From: Frankia sp. R82
Lineage (GTDB): Bacteria > Actinomycetota > Actinomycetes > Frankiales > Frankiaceae
NCBI RefSeq assembly: GCF_023716925.1
Contig: NZ_JAMQQG010000029.1
Location: forward strand, 1 to 47,670
DNA: 47,670 bases
Direction of reading: 5' to 3'
How positions within the stretch are numbered: position 1 is the stretch's first letter; each line of letters opens with the position of its first letter. Below the pieces are notes generated by a model. The model had not been told where the DNA came from. It made no database searches and saw only the letters and a list, made by a program, of their open reading frames with translations. The position numbers were made by a program, and so were the translations under genes. Shown here in pieces: positions 1-8,133 of this stretch.

Positions 1-122
<122 letters not shown>

Positions 123-1136
123 GCAGTAGGCCTCGACATCGAGAGTCTCGCCGCGGGCGCCCGGGTCGACCCCGGCGGACTCGGCCAGCGACGCGACCGC
201 CGCCGGGGAACCCGCCCACCCGGCGAGGGCGGTGCGTAGGGTCTTGCGGCGCTGGGCGAAGGCCGCATCGACCGCGGCGAACACCTCCGCCCGCAGGTCC
301 GGGGGTCCGGGCGGGGGCTGTCTGCGGGTGAAGGCGACCAGCCCGGAGTCGACGTTCGGCTGCGGCCAGAAGACCGGCCGGGGCACCCCACCCGCCCCGC
401 GGCTGTGCGCGTACCAGGCGAGCTTCACACTCGGCACTCCGTACACCCGTCCACCGGGGGTGGCGGTGAGCCGGTCGGCGACCTCCGCCTGCACCATCAC
501 CAGCCCCCGCTGCAGGGACGGGAACCGCTCGAGCAGCCCGAGCAGCAACGGAACGGCGATGTTGTACGGCAGGTTCGCCGCGAGCACCGTCGGCGGCCGG
601 GCCGCAAGCTCCGCCGGCAGATCTGCCGGGACGACCCGCAGGCCGTCGGCCTGCACCACCCGGAGCCGCCCGCTGACCTCCGGCGGCTGCCGCGCGGCCA
701 CCGTCGCCGGCAGGGCCGCGGCCAGCACCGGATCCACCTCGACGGCGACGACCGTCCCCGCCGGTTCCGCGCAACCGGGGGCACCGACGGCGCTGATCAG
801 GCCCAGGGTCAGGGAGCCCAGGCCGGGGCCGATCTCGAGGACCGAGTCGCCGGGGCCGATGCCGGCCAGGCGGACCAGCCGGCGCACGGTGTTCGGGTCG
901 ACGAGGAAGTTCTGCCCGCGGCGCTTGGTCGGACGCAGGTCCAGTGCGTGCGCCAAGGCGCGCAGGTCCGCCGGGGCGAGCAGCGCTTCCAGACCGGTGT
1001 CTACCAGGGCCCGAACACCCGCTCGGCGTTCGTCGCGATCGCGGACCCGAGCTCGGCGACACCCACGCCGCGGGTCGCGGCCAGCACCCGCAACGTCAGC
1101 GGGATGAGATACGGACCGCCGGGACGTCCCCGCCAC
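123..1136 (-). CDS. rsmA: 16S rRNA dimethyladenosine transferase RsmA (KsgA), 3' end missing
   Basis: RsmA uses S-adenosylmethionine to dimethylate the two adjacent adenines of helix 45 of 16S rRNA in the cytoplasm. Family motifs run in order: [19 protein letters not shown], the SAM loop [20 protein letters not shown], the catalytic [11 protein letters not shown] motif, then the C-terminal [10 protein letters not shown] segment. The frame stays open through the adapter, giving a false tail ([11 protein letters not shown]-like) in place of the last few true residues, so the protein is truncated at about ...EAYC. The given start is the only ATG/GTG/TTG in frame, but homologues begin near position 1000, so the first 40-50 residues are doubtful. 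The gene follows tatD on the same strand, and with this start it overlaps the tatD end by about 136 bases. Confidence 0.9.
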
Positions 1137-1825
1137 GGCACGGGCGTGAGGTAAGGGGCGTCCGTCTCGACGAGCAGCAGGTCGGCGGGGGCGACCAGGG
1201 CGGCCTCACGCAGGTTCGCCGCGTTCTTGAACGTCACGTTCCCGGCGAAGGACATCACGTAACCGGCGTCGGCACAGACCTTGGCCATCGCCGCGTCACC
1301 GGAGAAGGCGTGGAAGACGACCGTCTCCGGAGCACCCTCCTCGGCGAGAATGCGCAGCGTGTCCTCATGCGCCTCCCGGTCGTGGATCATCAGTGCCCGC
1401 CCGGTCTCCTTGGCGATCGCGATGTGCCGACGGAAGCTCTCCTGCTGGCGGGCATGGCCTTCGGGCGGGGTACGGAAGTAGTCCAGTCCGGTCTCCCCCA
1501 CCGCCCGAACCTTGTCCTTGCGGGCTAGCTCGGTGACAGCGAGAAACGTCTCTTCGCTCACGCCGTGGGATGCCTCGTTGGGGTGGATGGCCACCGCGGC
1601 GTAGATCTGGGGATGGGCCTCGGCGACCGCCACCTGCCAGCGGCTCGTCGGCAGGTCCACCCCGACGGTGACCGCACGGGTCACACCGACGGCGGTGGCG
1701 GCCGCGAGTGCGGCCTCGACCTCCGTGTCCATAAGGTCCAGATGACAGTGGCTGTCGACCACCGCGACGGGGAGGGGATCGGGTGACGGCGGTGGATCAC
1801 CGGTGCGACCGGAACTTCGAGCCAT
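1001..1825 (-). CDS. tatD: TatD-family metal-dependent hydrolase
   Basis: TatD proteins are TIM-barrel metallo-hydrolases with 3'-5' DNase activity in characterised members. The metal-binding motifs are all present: DSHCHLD near the N terminus, [29 protein letters not shown] and the C-terminal [10 protein letters not shown]. At about 274 residues the length is normal. I chose the ATG at 1825 because AGAAGGG lies about 11 bases upstream on the coding strand; a GTG one or three codons earlier is also possible. tatD next to rsmA is classic actinobacterial synteny, but the metG that usually precedes tatD and the rpf gene that often separates it from rsmA are not here. Confidence 0.92.
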   Translation of the reverse strand: MARSSGRTGDPPPSPDPLPVAVVDSHCHLDLMDTEVEAALAAATAVGVTRAVTVGVDLPTSRWQVAVAEAHPQIYAAVAIHPNEASHGVSEETFLAVTELARKDKVRAVGETGLDYFRTPPEGHARQQESFRRHIAIAKETGRALMIHDREAHEDTLRILAEEGAPETVVFHAFSGDAAMAKVCADAGYVMSFAGNVTFKNAANLREAALVAPADLLLVETDAPYLTPVPWRGRPGGPYLIPLTLRVLAATRGVGVAELGSAIATNAERVFGPW

Positions 1826-1960
1826 CACACTCACCACCCTTCTGCGGCAGGACGTCCACGCGATGTCACGAAATTCTACGGGGACCATCAGGCGTCTCGC
1901 AGTCAGCCCCAATCGGGCATGGGACGCTTATCGGGTGAACGACTGCAAGGATTCCCCTCG

Positions 1961-3064
1961 ATGACGACACCACTGACCGTTGCCCTCGTGACGCCCCTGA
2001 CCGGCCCGGATGCCGCCCAGGGGCTCGCCGGACTGCGCGGTGTCACCCTCTGGGCCCGGGACGAGCGCCTGCCGGCCCCGTGGGACGAGGTGAGCCTCAC
2101 CGCCTACGACGCCCACCCCGACCCGGCAGCGGCGATGCGGGCGGCCACCGCCGCGCACCCGGACGCCCTGCTCGGGCCCTACGGGCACCGCGCGGCGCTG
2201 GCCGCGTACGGGGCGACCGACCGGGTGGTGTTCAACACGGGCGCGCCCTCCACCCGGTTCGTCCGCCAGGCCTTTCCCAACGTCATCAACATCGCCGCGG
2301 CCACCTCGACCTGGCCGCGGGGTGTGCTGTCGCTGGTGCGCGCGAGCGACCGCCGGGCGCGCAAGGTGGTGCTGCTCGCCTCGGGTGAGACCGCCGTCGA
2401 GATCACCTCGCTGACCCGGGCGGCCGCCGCGGCCCAGGCGTTCGAGGTCACCTCGCACGTCTTCCCGCCCGGCCGGGCGACGCTCGCGGCCAGCCGGCTG
2501 CCACCGGGGGACATCCTGATCGTCCACGCCGCTCCCGACGACGAACTGGCGGCGGCGAACGTCCTGCTGCGCCGGCCATGGCGGGCAGCGGCCTTCTCCA
2601 CCGCGGTCAGCGCCCAGGCCACCGAGAGTCTTGGCGACCTGCGGGAGCGCCTGCTCGCGCCCGGCAGCTGGCTGCCGGAGAGCACCCGGGCGACCTCGAC
2701 CGGGCCGAGCGCCCGCGAGTTCACCGCCGACTACACCGCCCTGCACGGCGCGGCCCCGACCGAGACCGCCGCCTGGGCGTACGTCACCGGCCTGATCCTC
2801 GGCCGGGCGATCCGCTTCTGTGGCGGTATCCAGGACACCTCGGTACTCGCCGCCGCCCGCGGCATCGACACGACCACCCTGCTCGGCCGGTTCCGCCTGG
2901 ACGAGGCGACCGGTCTGCAGGTCGGTCATCAGATCCCGATCGTGCAGTGGCAGGACGGGACCTCCTACACGGTGTGGCCCCGCGACGCCGCCCGGGCGGC
3001 CTTCACCCACCCCCGGCTGATCACCCGCTCCCCCGCCGTCGCCCCCCGCCCCGTCCTGGGCTGA
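1961..3064 (+). CDS. Periplasmic-binding-protein-like protein without signal peptide
   Basis: The 367-residue product resembles the type I periplasmic binding fold used by Leu/Ile/Val-type ABC transporter receptors (Peripla_BP_6). It opens with the strand VALVTPLTGPDAAQGLAGL, followed by a DALLGPYG strand-turn, a FNTGAPSTRFVRQAFPNVINI segment typical of the cleft region, and ETAAWAYVTGLILGRAI near the end. No signal peptide or lipobox is visible, so it is probably cytosolic, perhaps a sensor. I chose the ATG at 1961 because AAGGA lies nine bases upstream; an in-frame ATG at 1919 is less well placed. It is divergent from tatD, with about 135 bases between the chosen starts. The ligand is unknown and no transporter gene is adjacent. 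Confidence 0.6.
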   Translation: MTTPLTVALVTPLTGPDAAQGLAGLRGVTLWARDERLPAPWDEVSLTAYDAHPDPAAAMRAATAAHPDALLGPYGHRAALAAYGATDRVVFNTGAPSTRFVRQAFPNVINIAAATSTWPRGVLSLVRASDRRARKVVLLASGETAVEITSLTRAAAAAQAFEVTSHVFPPGRATLAASRLPPGDILIVHAAPDDELAAANVLLRRPWRAAAFSTAVSAQATESLGDLRERLLAPGSWLPESTRATSTGPSAREFTADYTALHGAAPTETAAWAYVTGLILGRAIRFCGGIQDTSVLAAARGIDTTTLLGRFRLDEATGLQVGHQIPIVQWQDGTSYTVWPRDAARAAFTHPRLITRSPAVAPRPVLG

Positions 3065-3199
3065 TCCCGCCGCCGGGCGACGTGGTCCGGCGCGGCGTTA
3101 CGGCGGGTGGTCCACCCGCCGCGGGTGAATGGTGGTTGGCTCGGCCCAGGAGTGGACGGCCGGGTTGGCGCAGGTCCGGGGAGGAGGTCGGGAGCAGTC

Positions 3200-3850
3200 G
3201 TGACGACCCGACCGACCGACGGAGCGACGCCGCCTCGGCCCGCACGTCCCGGCGTCGAGCCAGCGGATTCCGGGACGGGGGTTTCCCCCCGACTCGCAAC
3301 CCGGGTGAACCCCGGTCCCACGGCGCCCCGGAGACGGCGGCGGCTGTTCGTCCTGGTGGGTGTGGCGGGTGTGCTGGTGATCGGCTTCGCGTTGGCGACG
3401 GTGCGGCTGTTCGTCCTGCCACACCGGGATGCGCCCGCGCGGGCGGATGCGATCGTCATGTTCGCCGGCAGCCCCGGGCGACTCGAACGCGCCGTCGCCC
3501 TGGCCCGGACGGGCTACGCGCCGGTCCTCGCCGTCTCCACGCCGACGGCCGACGATCCGTGCCCCCGCGGGCTGACCGGCGTCGAGGTGATCTGCTTTGC
3601 GCCCAGACCCCTCACCACCCGGGGCGAGTCACGCTGGCTGGCCGCGGCGGCGGCCCAACGCGGCTGGCACTCCGTCCTCGTGATCACCGCCACCACGCAG
3701 ACCACCCGGGCCCGGCTGCGGCTCGGCCGCTGCTACCACGGCGACGCCCGGATGATCGGCGTTTCCCCGCCCCGCGGCATGTGGCCCTACATGATCGCCT
3801 ACGAATGGGCTGCCATGGGCAAGGCGCTCCTGCTGCAACGCGGCTGCTGA
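3200..3850 (+). CDS. YdcF/SanA-like DUF218 membrane protein
   Basis: This 216-residue protein has an Arg-rich stretch (about residues 44-48), one membrane segment (about 49-72, FVLVGVAGVLVIGFALATVRLF) and an extracytoplasmic DUF218 domain starting at ADAIVMFAGSPGRLERAVALA. DUF218 proteins include SanA, ElyC and YdcF, linked to envelope integrity, but their chemistry is unresolved. The SRWLAAAAAQRGWHSVLVIT and ARLRLGRCYHG segments correspond to conserved family blocks. The GTG at 3200 has GGGAG six to seven bases upstream and removes an unconserved, low-complexity extension. It ends 15 bases before the convergent rsmI stop. Confidence 0.75.
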   Translation: MTTRPTDGATPPRPARPGVEPADSGTGVSPRLATRVNPGPTAPRRRRRLFVLVGVAGVLVIGFALATVRLFVLPHRDAPARADAIVMFAGSPGRLERAVALARTGYAPVLAVSTPTADDPCPRGLTGVEVICFAPRPLTTRGESRWLAAAAAQRGWHSVLVITATTQTTRARLRLGRCYHGDARMIGVSPPRGMWPYMIAYEWAAMGKALLLQRGC

Positions 3851-3864
3851 CCCCCGGCCCGGTT

Positions 3865-4848
3865 TCAGGAGTCCGGCGGGGCGGGACGGCGTCCGGGGCG
3901 GGCGGCGAGCTCGGCGGCGTAGACGTCGTTGCGGGACAGGCCGTACTCGGCCGCGACGACCCGCCTGGCCTCCTTGCGGGACATCCCGGTCGCCGCCCGC
4001 CGCGCCACGTCCGCTGCCAGCACCTCCGCCCGCACGCTCTCCCCCCGGCCCTCGCCGACCGTGCCGGCATCGGCGACCGTGCCGGCATCGGCGACCGTGC
4101 CGGCATCGGCGGGGGAGGCGGCATCGGCGGGGGAGGCGGTGATGACCGTCGGCGGCGGTCGGCGGGGGGCACCGCCGAGGACGAGGGTGAACTCGCCACG
4201 GATGACCCGGCCGTCGGTGGCCCACGCGAGCAGGCGGGCCAGATCGCCGCGAACGATCTCCTGGTGGGTCTTCGTGAGCTCCCGGCACAGCACCGCGGCC
4301 CGTTCGGGTCCGAAGACGGCGACCAGGTCCCGCAGCCCTGCCTCGAGCCGGTGCGGGCTGTCCAGGAACACCATCGTGCGCGACTCCGCGTGCAGCTCCC
4401 GCAGCCGGGCCCGCCGCTCGGCGGGGCGGCGCGGCAGGAAGCCCTCGAACGTCCACCGGTCGGACGGCAGGCCGCTGACCGCCAGCGCCGCCGTCACCGC
4501 GGACGGGCCGGGCACGACGGTCACGGTCATCCCGGCGGCGGCCGCGGCGGCGACCACCCGGAAGCCCGGGTCGGACACCGCCGGCATCCCGGCGTCGGTG
4601 ACCAGCGCGACGGTCTCGCCCCGGCGCAGATGCTCGGTCAGCTGGGCCGCCCGGGCGCCCTCCACCGCGTCGTAGCAGGACACGATCCGACCGGAGATGG
4701 TCACGCCGAGCCCCGCCGCCAGGCGCAGCACCCGCCGGGTGTCCTCCGCCGCGACCACATCCGCTGTGGCGAGAATCTCGCCCAGACGGGGGCTGACATC
4801 GCGCACATCACCGATGGGTGCACCACACAGCACCAGGGTCCCGGACAC
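3865..4848 (-). CDS. rsmI: 16S rRNA (cytidine1402-2'-O)-methyltransferase RsmI
   Basis: RsmI methylates the ribose of C1402 in the decoding centre of 16S rRNA. The tetrapyrrole-methylase fold is clear: LVLCGAPIGDVRDVSPR at the N terminus, AEDTRRVLRL, VALVTDAGMPAVSDPG, VVPGPSAVTAALAVSG and TFEGFLPRRPAERR. The C-terminal helix-turn-helix-like tail (GMSRKEARRVVAAEYGLSRNDVY) is typical of the family. The GTG at 4848 matches the expected N terminus. Between the catalytic core and the tail lies an 18-bp tandem repeat coding for ADAGTV units. It is divergent from pmt, as in Mycobacterium (Rv1003/Rv1002c). Confidence 0.95.
   Translation of the reverse strand: MSGTLVLCGAPIGDVRDVSPRLGEILATADVVAAEDTRRVLRLAAGLGVTISGRIVSCYDAVEGARAAQLTEHLRRGETVALVTDAGMPAVSDPGFRVVAAAAAAGMTVTVVPGPSAVTAALAVSGLPSDRWTFEGFLPRRPAERRARLRELHAESRTMVFLDSPHRLEAGLRDLVAVFGPERAAVLCRELTKTHQEIVRGDLARLLAWATDGRVIRGEFTLVLGGAPRRPPPTVITASPADAASPADAGTVADAGTVADAGTVGEGRGESVRAEVLAADVARRAATGMSRKEARRVVAAEYGLSRNDVYAAELAARPGRRPAPPDS
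4057..4138. repeat. 18-bp in-frame tandem repeat inside rsmI
   Basis: Three identical 18-bp units (GACCGTGCCGGCATCGG plus C) occupy 4057-4110. One related unit (GGGGGAGGCGGCATCGGC) follows at 4111-4128, then a partial one. The period is a multiple of three, so copy changes would only lengthen or shorten the ADAGTV/ADAASP linker between the RsmI domains. Confidence 0.95.
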
Positions 4849-4866
4849 CCGACCAGTCTCGCAGGT

Positions 4867-4881
4867 GGTAGGACCTACCCT
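4867..4881 (+). promoter_or_regulatory. Palindrome and leaderless -10 box of pmt
   Basis: GGTAGG-A-CCTACC is a perfect six-base inverted repeat (4867-4879). TACCCT (4876-4881) fits the actinobacterial TANNNT -10 box and ends seven bases before the pmt GTG at 4889, the spacing of a leaderless mRNA. The palindrome lies in the 40-base gap between the rsmI and pmt starts, so a protein bound there could affect both genes. Confidence 0.6.
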
Positions 4882-4888
4882 GATCGGT

Positions 4889-6562
4889 GTGACGGCGACT
4901 ACGGCCCCCGTGCCCCGGAGTGTGAACGGACGCGTGGAGCGCACGTCCTCGTCCGACGTGGGCGGTTCGAGCGCCCGTACGCAGCAGGCCACCAGCCTGC
5001 GCGACCGACTGTGCCCACCGATGCCGGGCAACCCGCTCACCGGCTGGCTGGCCACCCTGTCGGTGGCGGTGCTCGCCGGCATCCTGCGCTTCTGGCACGT
5101 CACCCAGCCCCGCGGCATCTACTTCGACGAGGTCTACTACACCAAGGACGCGCTGGGGCTGCTCAAGGCCGGCTACGAGATCGACTCGAACTCGTGCACC
5201 GGCCCGGCGTTCGTCGTCCACCCGCCGTTCGGCAAATGGCTGATGGCGGCGTCCGAGGGGCTGTTCGGCTACACCAGCTGCAACGGGACGCCGCACGGCA
5301 GTCCGGAGCTTGGCTGGCGCTTCTCGGCGGCGCTGTTCGGCACCCTGGCGGTGCTGGTGCTGGCCCGCGCGGCCCGCCGGATGTTCCGCTCCACCCTGCT
5401 CGGGTGCTTCGCCGGCCTGCTCATGGCCATGGACGGCCTGGAGTTCGTGCAGAGCCGGATCGGCATCCTCGACATCTTCCTGATGACCGGGATCGTGGTG
5501 GCGCTCGCCTGTCTGCTGGTCGACCGCGACCACGGACGAGCCAGGCTCGCCGACCGCCTCACCACCGCCGCCGTCGCCGCTGTCGGCGTGCCGTCCACCT
5601 CGGCGGCGGCCGGTGATCCTGACCGTCCGCCGGTCGACCGGCGGACGCAGCGGCGTGAGGTGTACGGCCCGCGACTGGGGCTGCGGCCGTGGCGGCTGGC
5701 GGCCGGGGCGGCGCTGGGCCTGTCGATGGGCGTCAAGTGGAGCGCGCTGTACTCGATCATCGGCCTGTCGGCGCTCGCCCTCGCCTGGGATGTCGGCGCC
5801 CGGCGTACCGGTGGTGCGCGCCGGCCCGTCCTCGGCGCGCTGCGGCGGGACCTGCCCGGCTGGTTCGCCGGCTTCGTCGTCCTCCCGACCATGGTCTTTC
5901 TCGCCACCTGGACCGGCTGGTTCGTCACCGACGGCGGGTACTACCGGCACTTCTACGGCAACGGCTTCGTCGACGCGTGGCACGGCTGGTGGAAGTACCA
6001 GATGGCGGTGCTGCACTTCCACGAGGGCCTGCACCAGGGGCACGCCTCCGCGTCACATCCGCTGAGCTGGCTGGTGATGGCCCGACCGGTGGCGTATTAC
6101 TACCTGCCGGTCACCTATGGGAAGTCCGGCTGCCACGACCCGGCCGGCTGTTCGCGTGAGGTGCTGGCGCTGGGCAATCCGGCCGTCTGGTGGGTCGGTG
6201 TCGCGGGTCTGCTCGCCGTGCTGGCCTGGTGGGTCGCCCGGCGCGACTGGCGGGCCGCGCTGGTGCTGGTCGGGTTCGGGTCGGCGTTCCTGCCGTGGCT
6301 GCTGTTCCCGGCCCGGACCATGTTCTTCTTCTACGCCCTGCCGTGCCTGCCGTTCCTGATCCTCGGCATCACCGGACTCGCCGGACTCGCCCTCGGATCG
6401 CGCGACGCCTCCGACACCAGACGCCTCGTCGGTGCGCTTTCGGTCGGCCTTTACACGATCGTCGTGGTGCTGCTGTTCGCGTACTTCTACCCGATCCTCG
6501 CGGCCCAGGTGATCCCGTACTCCTCCTGGCGGGCGCGGATGTGGTTTCCCGGCTGGATCTGA
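4889..6562 (+). CDS. pmt: Polyprenol-phosphate-mannose protein mannosyltransferase (PMT family)
   Basis: This 557-residue multi-pass membrane protein is a GT39 protein O-mannosyltransferase. It transfers mannose from a polyprenyl phosphate to Ser/Thr of proteins during Sec export. The catalytic Asp-Glu of the first outer loop is present (GIYFDEVYYTKDA, about D80-E81), as are the HPPFGKW loop, the SRIGILDIFLMT helix and the C-terminal YYLPVTYGKSGC and WFPGWI blocks. I chose GTG 4889 because it lies seven bases after TACCCT and the upstream sequence overlaps rsmI. The divergent rsmI-pmt pair is a conserved actinobacterial arrangement. Confidence 0.93.
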   Translation: MTATTAPVPRSVNGRVERTSSSDVGGSSARTQQATSLRDRLCPPMPGNPLTGWLATLSVAVLAGILRFWHVTQPRGIYFDEVYYTKDALGLLKAGYEIDSNSCTGPAFVVHPPFGKWLMAASEGLFGYTSCNGTPHGSPELGWRFSAALFGTLAVLVLARAARRMFRSTLLGCFAGLLMAMDGLEFVQSRIGILDIFLMTGIVVALACLLVDRDHGRARLADRLTTAAVAAVGVPSTSAAAGDPDRPPVDRRTQRREVYGPRLGLRPWRLAAGAALGLSMGVKWSALYSIIGLSALALAWDVGARRTGGARRPVLGALRRDLPGWFAGFVVLPTMVFLATWTGWFVTDGGYYRHFYGNGFVDAWHGWWKYQMAVLHFHEGLHQGHASASHPLSWLVMARPVAYYYLPVTYGKSGCHDPAGCSREVLALGNPAVWWVGVAGLLAVLAWWVARRDWRAALVLVGFGSAFLPWLLFPARTMFFFYALPCLPFLILGITGLAGLALGSRDASDTRRLVGALSVGLYTIVVVLLFAYFYPILAAQVIPYSSWRARMWFPGWI

Positions 6563-6906
6563 CGGCACCCGGATGTGTGCTGTCTCACACGGGACGGCCG
6601 GCATCCACACCGAACACCCGGAGTTTCCAAGAAAATCCATTCGGCGATCAAAGCGGCGAATGCGGCGTATATTAATCACCGTCCGGATCCTTTCGATTTC
6701 CCGGAGTACGATATAGGTATCCCCGTCCGCCCGACCACCGCCCCGAACGGAGGGGGCGTCGCACACGTCCCGGGCACCATCGGGGATGGTGGGTTGGTCA
6801 TCATGCCCAAGGCCGCGCGACGGGTAAGGCCCGCGCGTGGATCTCCCTGCGACCTCCGCTCACCGGAGTCGGCTACCGGGGGGCCAAAAACCGGAGGAAA
6901 CAGACC
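6563..6906 (+). promoter_or_regulatory. Long AT-richer leader with hairpin before small ORF
   Basis: This 344-base gap contains no convincing gene. It includes an AT-rich tract with possible -10 boxes (TATATT 6668-6673, TACGAT 6707-6712) and a perfect seven-pair hairpin, CACCATC-GGG-GATGGTG, at 6775-6791. If transcription starts near 6715-6720, the small gene at 6907 has a leader of about 190 bases. The Shine-Dalgarno CGGAGGAAA sits just before its ATG. No known riboswitch class was recognised. Confidence 0.35.
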
Positions 6907-7104
6907 ATGGCGGATGTGTCGGTACGCTTCGCGATGACCGACGACAGCGAGATCGTTCTCAACCTGTCGCTCACCCAGGCGATCAGGCTCACCGAGGCGA
7001 TCGCGTCCAAGGTCAGCCAGGCGATGACCGAGCAGCCACGGGCCGGCATGAACGGCAACGCCTACGGCCCCGGCGTACGTCCCGGGCCCTACTCCACCTC
7101 CTGA
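6907..7104 (+). CDS. Small hypothetical protein (65 residues)
   Basis: The product starts ADVSVRFAMTDDSEIVLNLS and contains an amphipathic helix (SLTQAIRLTEAIASKVSQAM), then a Gly/Pro-rich tail ending YSTS. There is no signal peptide or membrane segment. It is supported as a real gene by a strong Shine-Dalgarno (GGAGG eight to ten bases before ATG), a long upstream leader and a strong terminator 37 bases after the stop. The family is not recognised. It looks like a free-standing alpha/beta mini-protein and is probably transcribed alone. Confidence 0.65.
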   Translation: MADVSVRFAMTDDSEIVLNLSLTQAIRLTEAIASKVSQAMTEQPRAGMNGNAYGPGVRPGPYSTS

Positions 7105-7140
7105 CACCCACCCCTGACCGCCCACCCAACGGGCGCCAGA

Positions 7141-7177
7141 ACGGGCATCCGCCGCACGGGGCCGGATGCCCGTTTTT
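7141..7177 (+). terminator. Rho-independent terminator
   Basis: The perfect 11-base stem ACGGGCATCCG (7141-7151) and CGGATGCCCGT (7163-7173) is followed directly by a T run. It ends the transcript of the small gene at 6907-7104 and insulates it from the convergent gene at 7200. Confidence 0.9.
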
Positions 7178-7199
7178 CGTCGGGCGGCAGGCGGCGGAA

Positions 7200-7781
7200 T
7201 CAGCCGCGGTCGGCGGAACCGCCGGTGAGCTGGGCGATCAGAGCACGCAGCAGGTCGAGGTCGCGGCGACGACGGTCGGCGGCGGCAGCGGCGTCGTCGG
7301 GTCGGGCCGCGGTGGGAGCGGGGGTAAGAGCGGCGCGGACCCGGCGGAGCTTGTCGCGCAGCGAGTCGAGGGCGACCGGGGGCAGTAGGCCGTCGCGCAG
7401 GATGAGGACGACGTGGCCGCCGTGTTGGACGACGTCGACCGGCTCGGCCATCGGGACGGTGACGACGCGGACGCCGACCGGGGCCTCCTGGTCGTAGACG
7501 AGGCAGAGCTGCGCCTCGTCCAGGACCTCGGCGCTGCCGTCGTCCCACAGGACGGTCGCGCGGGCGCCGATCAGCGGCGCCGCGGCGGGGGACGCCTCCA
7601 CGCTCACCGGGCTGGTCTGGCCGTTGGCGGCCCGGCGACCGGCGGGATGGACGGCGAGGACGGTGCCGCGCCGGGACCAGACTCCGCCGCCGAGGTCGTC
7701 GATCGGGAAGACCCGGTCCCCACGAGCGAACATCACCAGCGCGGCGGGACCGTCCTCGGCGGTCTGGAGGTGGGCGCCCAT
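7200..7781 (-). CDS. Hypothetical protein, mostly beta with C-terminal coiled tail
   Basis: The product has about 193 residues. The first half looks beta-rich (ALVMFARGDRVFPIDDLGGGVWSRRGTVLAV; ATVLWDDGSAEVLDEAQLCLVYD), suggesting a small SH3/Tudor-like barrel, followed by VVTVPMAEPVDVVQHGGHVVLILRDG. The tail (ADRRRRDLDLLRALIAQLTG) is a charged helix. No family is recognised. The ATG at 7781 is preceded by TACGAT six bases upstream, which fits a leaderless start, and avoids a low-complexity extension to 7916. It is convergent with the small gene at 6907, with a terminator between. Confidence 0.55.
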   Translation of the reverse strand: MGAHLQTAEDGPAALVMFARGDRVFPIDDLGGGVWSRRGTVLAVHPAGRRAANGQTSPVSVEASPAAAPLIGARATVLWDDGSAEVLDEAQLCLVYDQEAPVGVRVVTVPMAEPVDVVQHGGHVVLILRDGLLPPVALDSLRDKLRRVRAALTPAPTAARPDDAAAAADRRRRDLDLLRALIAQLTGGSADRG

Positions 7782-7787
7782 GGCGTG

Positions 7788-7793
7788 ATCGTA
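7788..7793 (-). promoter_or_regulatory. -10 box of leaderless hypothetical gene
   Basis: On the minus strand TACGAT lies six bases before the ATG at 7781. This spacing places the transcription start at or next to the start codon. No good -35 is visible. Confidence 0.5.
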
Positions 7794-8054
7794 GGTGCCC
7801 CGCCTGTCGGGCCGCGCGGCCAGACCCCACGGGAGTGGGAAGCGTGATCGGACTCGATACCGGGAGCCACCCGTGGGCGTGGCCGGCGCCACACTGTCGG
7901 GCAGTCCGCTGACCACCGACTACCGGCAAATCCACGGTGGCGACACGGCTGACGTAACCGCGGGTTCACATCGTCGCCCGGCCCGGCGTCAGGGTTTACC
8001 GGCAGGCGTGGGCGAGGGTGCGATGCGCGGGTTACCGTCGCGGGGTTGCCCTCT

Positions 8055-8092
8055 CACGCCAGCACGCCAGCACGCCAGCACGCCAGCACGCC
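8055..8092. repeat. Octamer tandem repeat upstream of GH15 gene
   Basis: CACGCCAG is repeated four times (8055-8086), followed by a partial CACGCC (8087-8092). It lies 42-79 bases before the ATG of the GH15 gene, in the otherwise geneless 7794-8133 segment. The eight-base period is not a codon multiple, so copy-number slippage would change promoter or leader length rather than a protein. Confidence 0.93.
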
Positions 8093-8133
8093 CCGCACGC
8101 CGCTTGTCCCCTCACGCCTCGCGGAGCCCATGA

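Noticed and set aside
2578-5616. A 1012-codon open frame on the plus strand
   Set aside because: It runs across three better-supported genes on both strands, is Arg/Pro/Gly-rich without any domain, and is the usual out-of-frame by-product of high-GC coding DNA.
8055-8092. Possible CRISPR-like repeat
   Set aside because: The octamers are directly adjacent with no spacers, so this is a simple tandem repeat.
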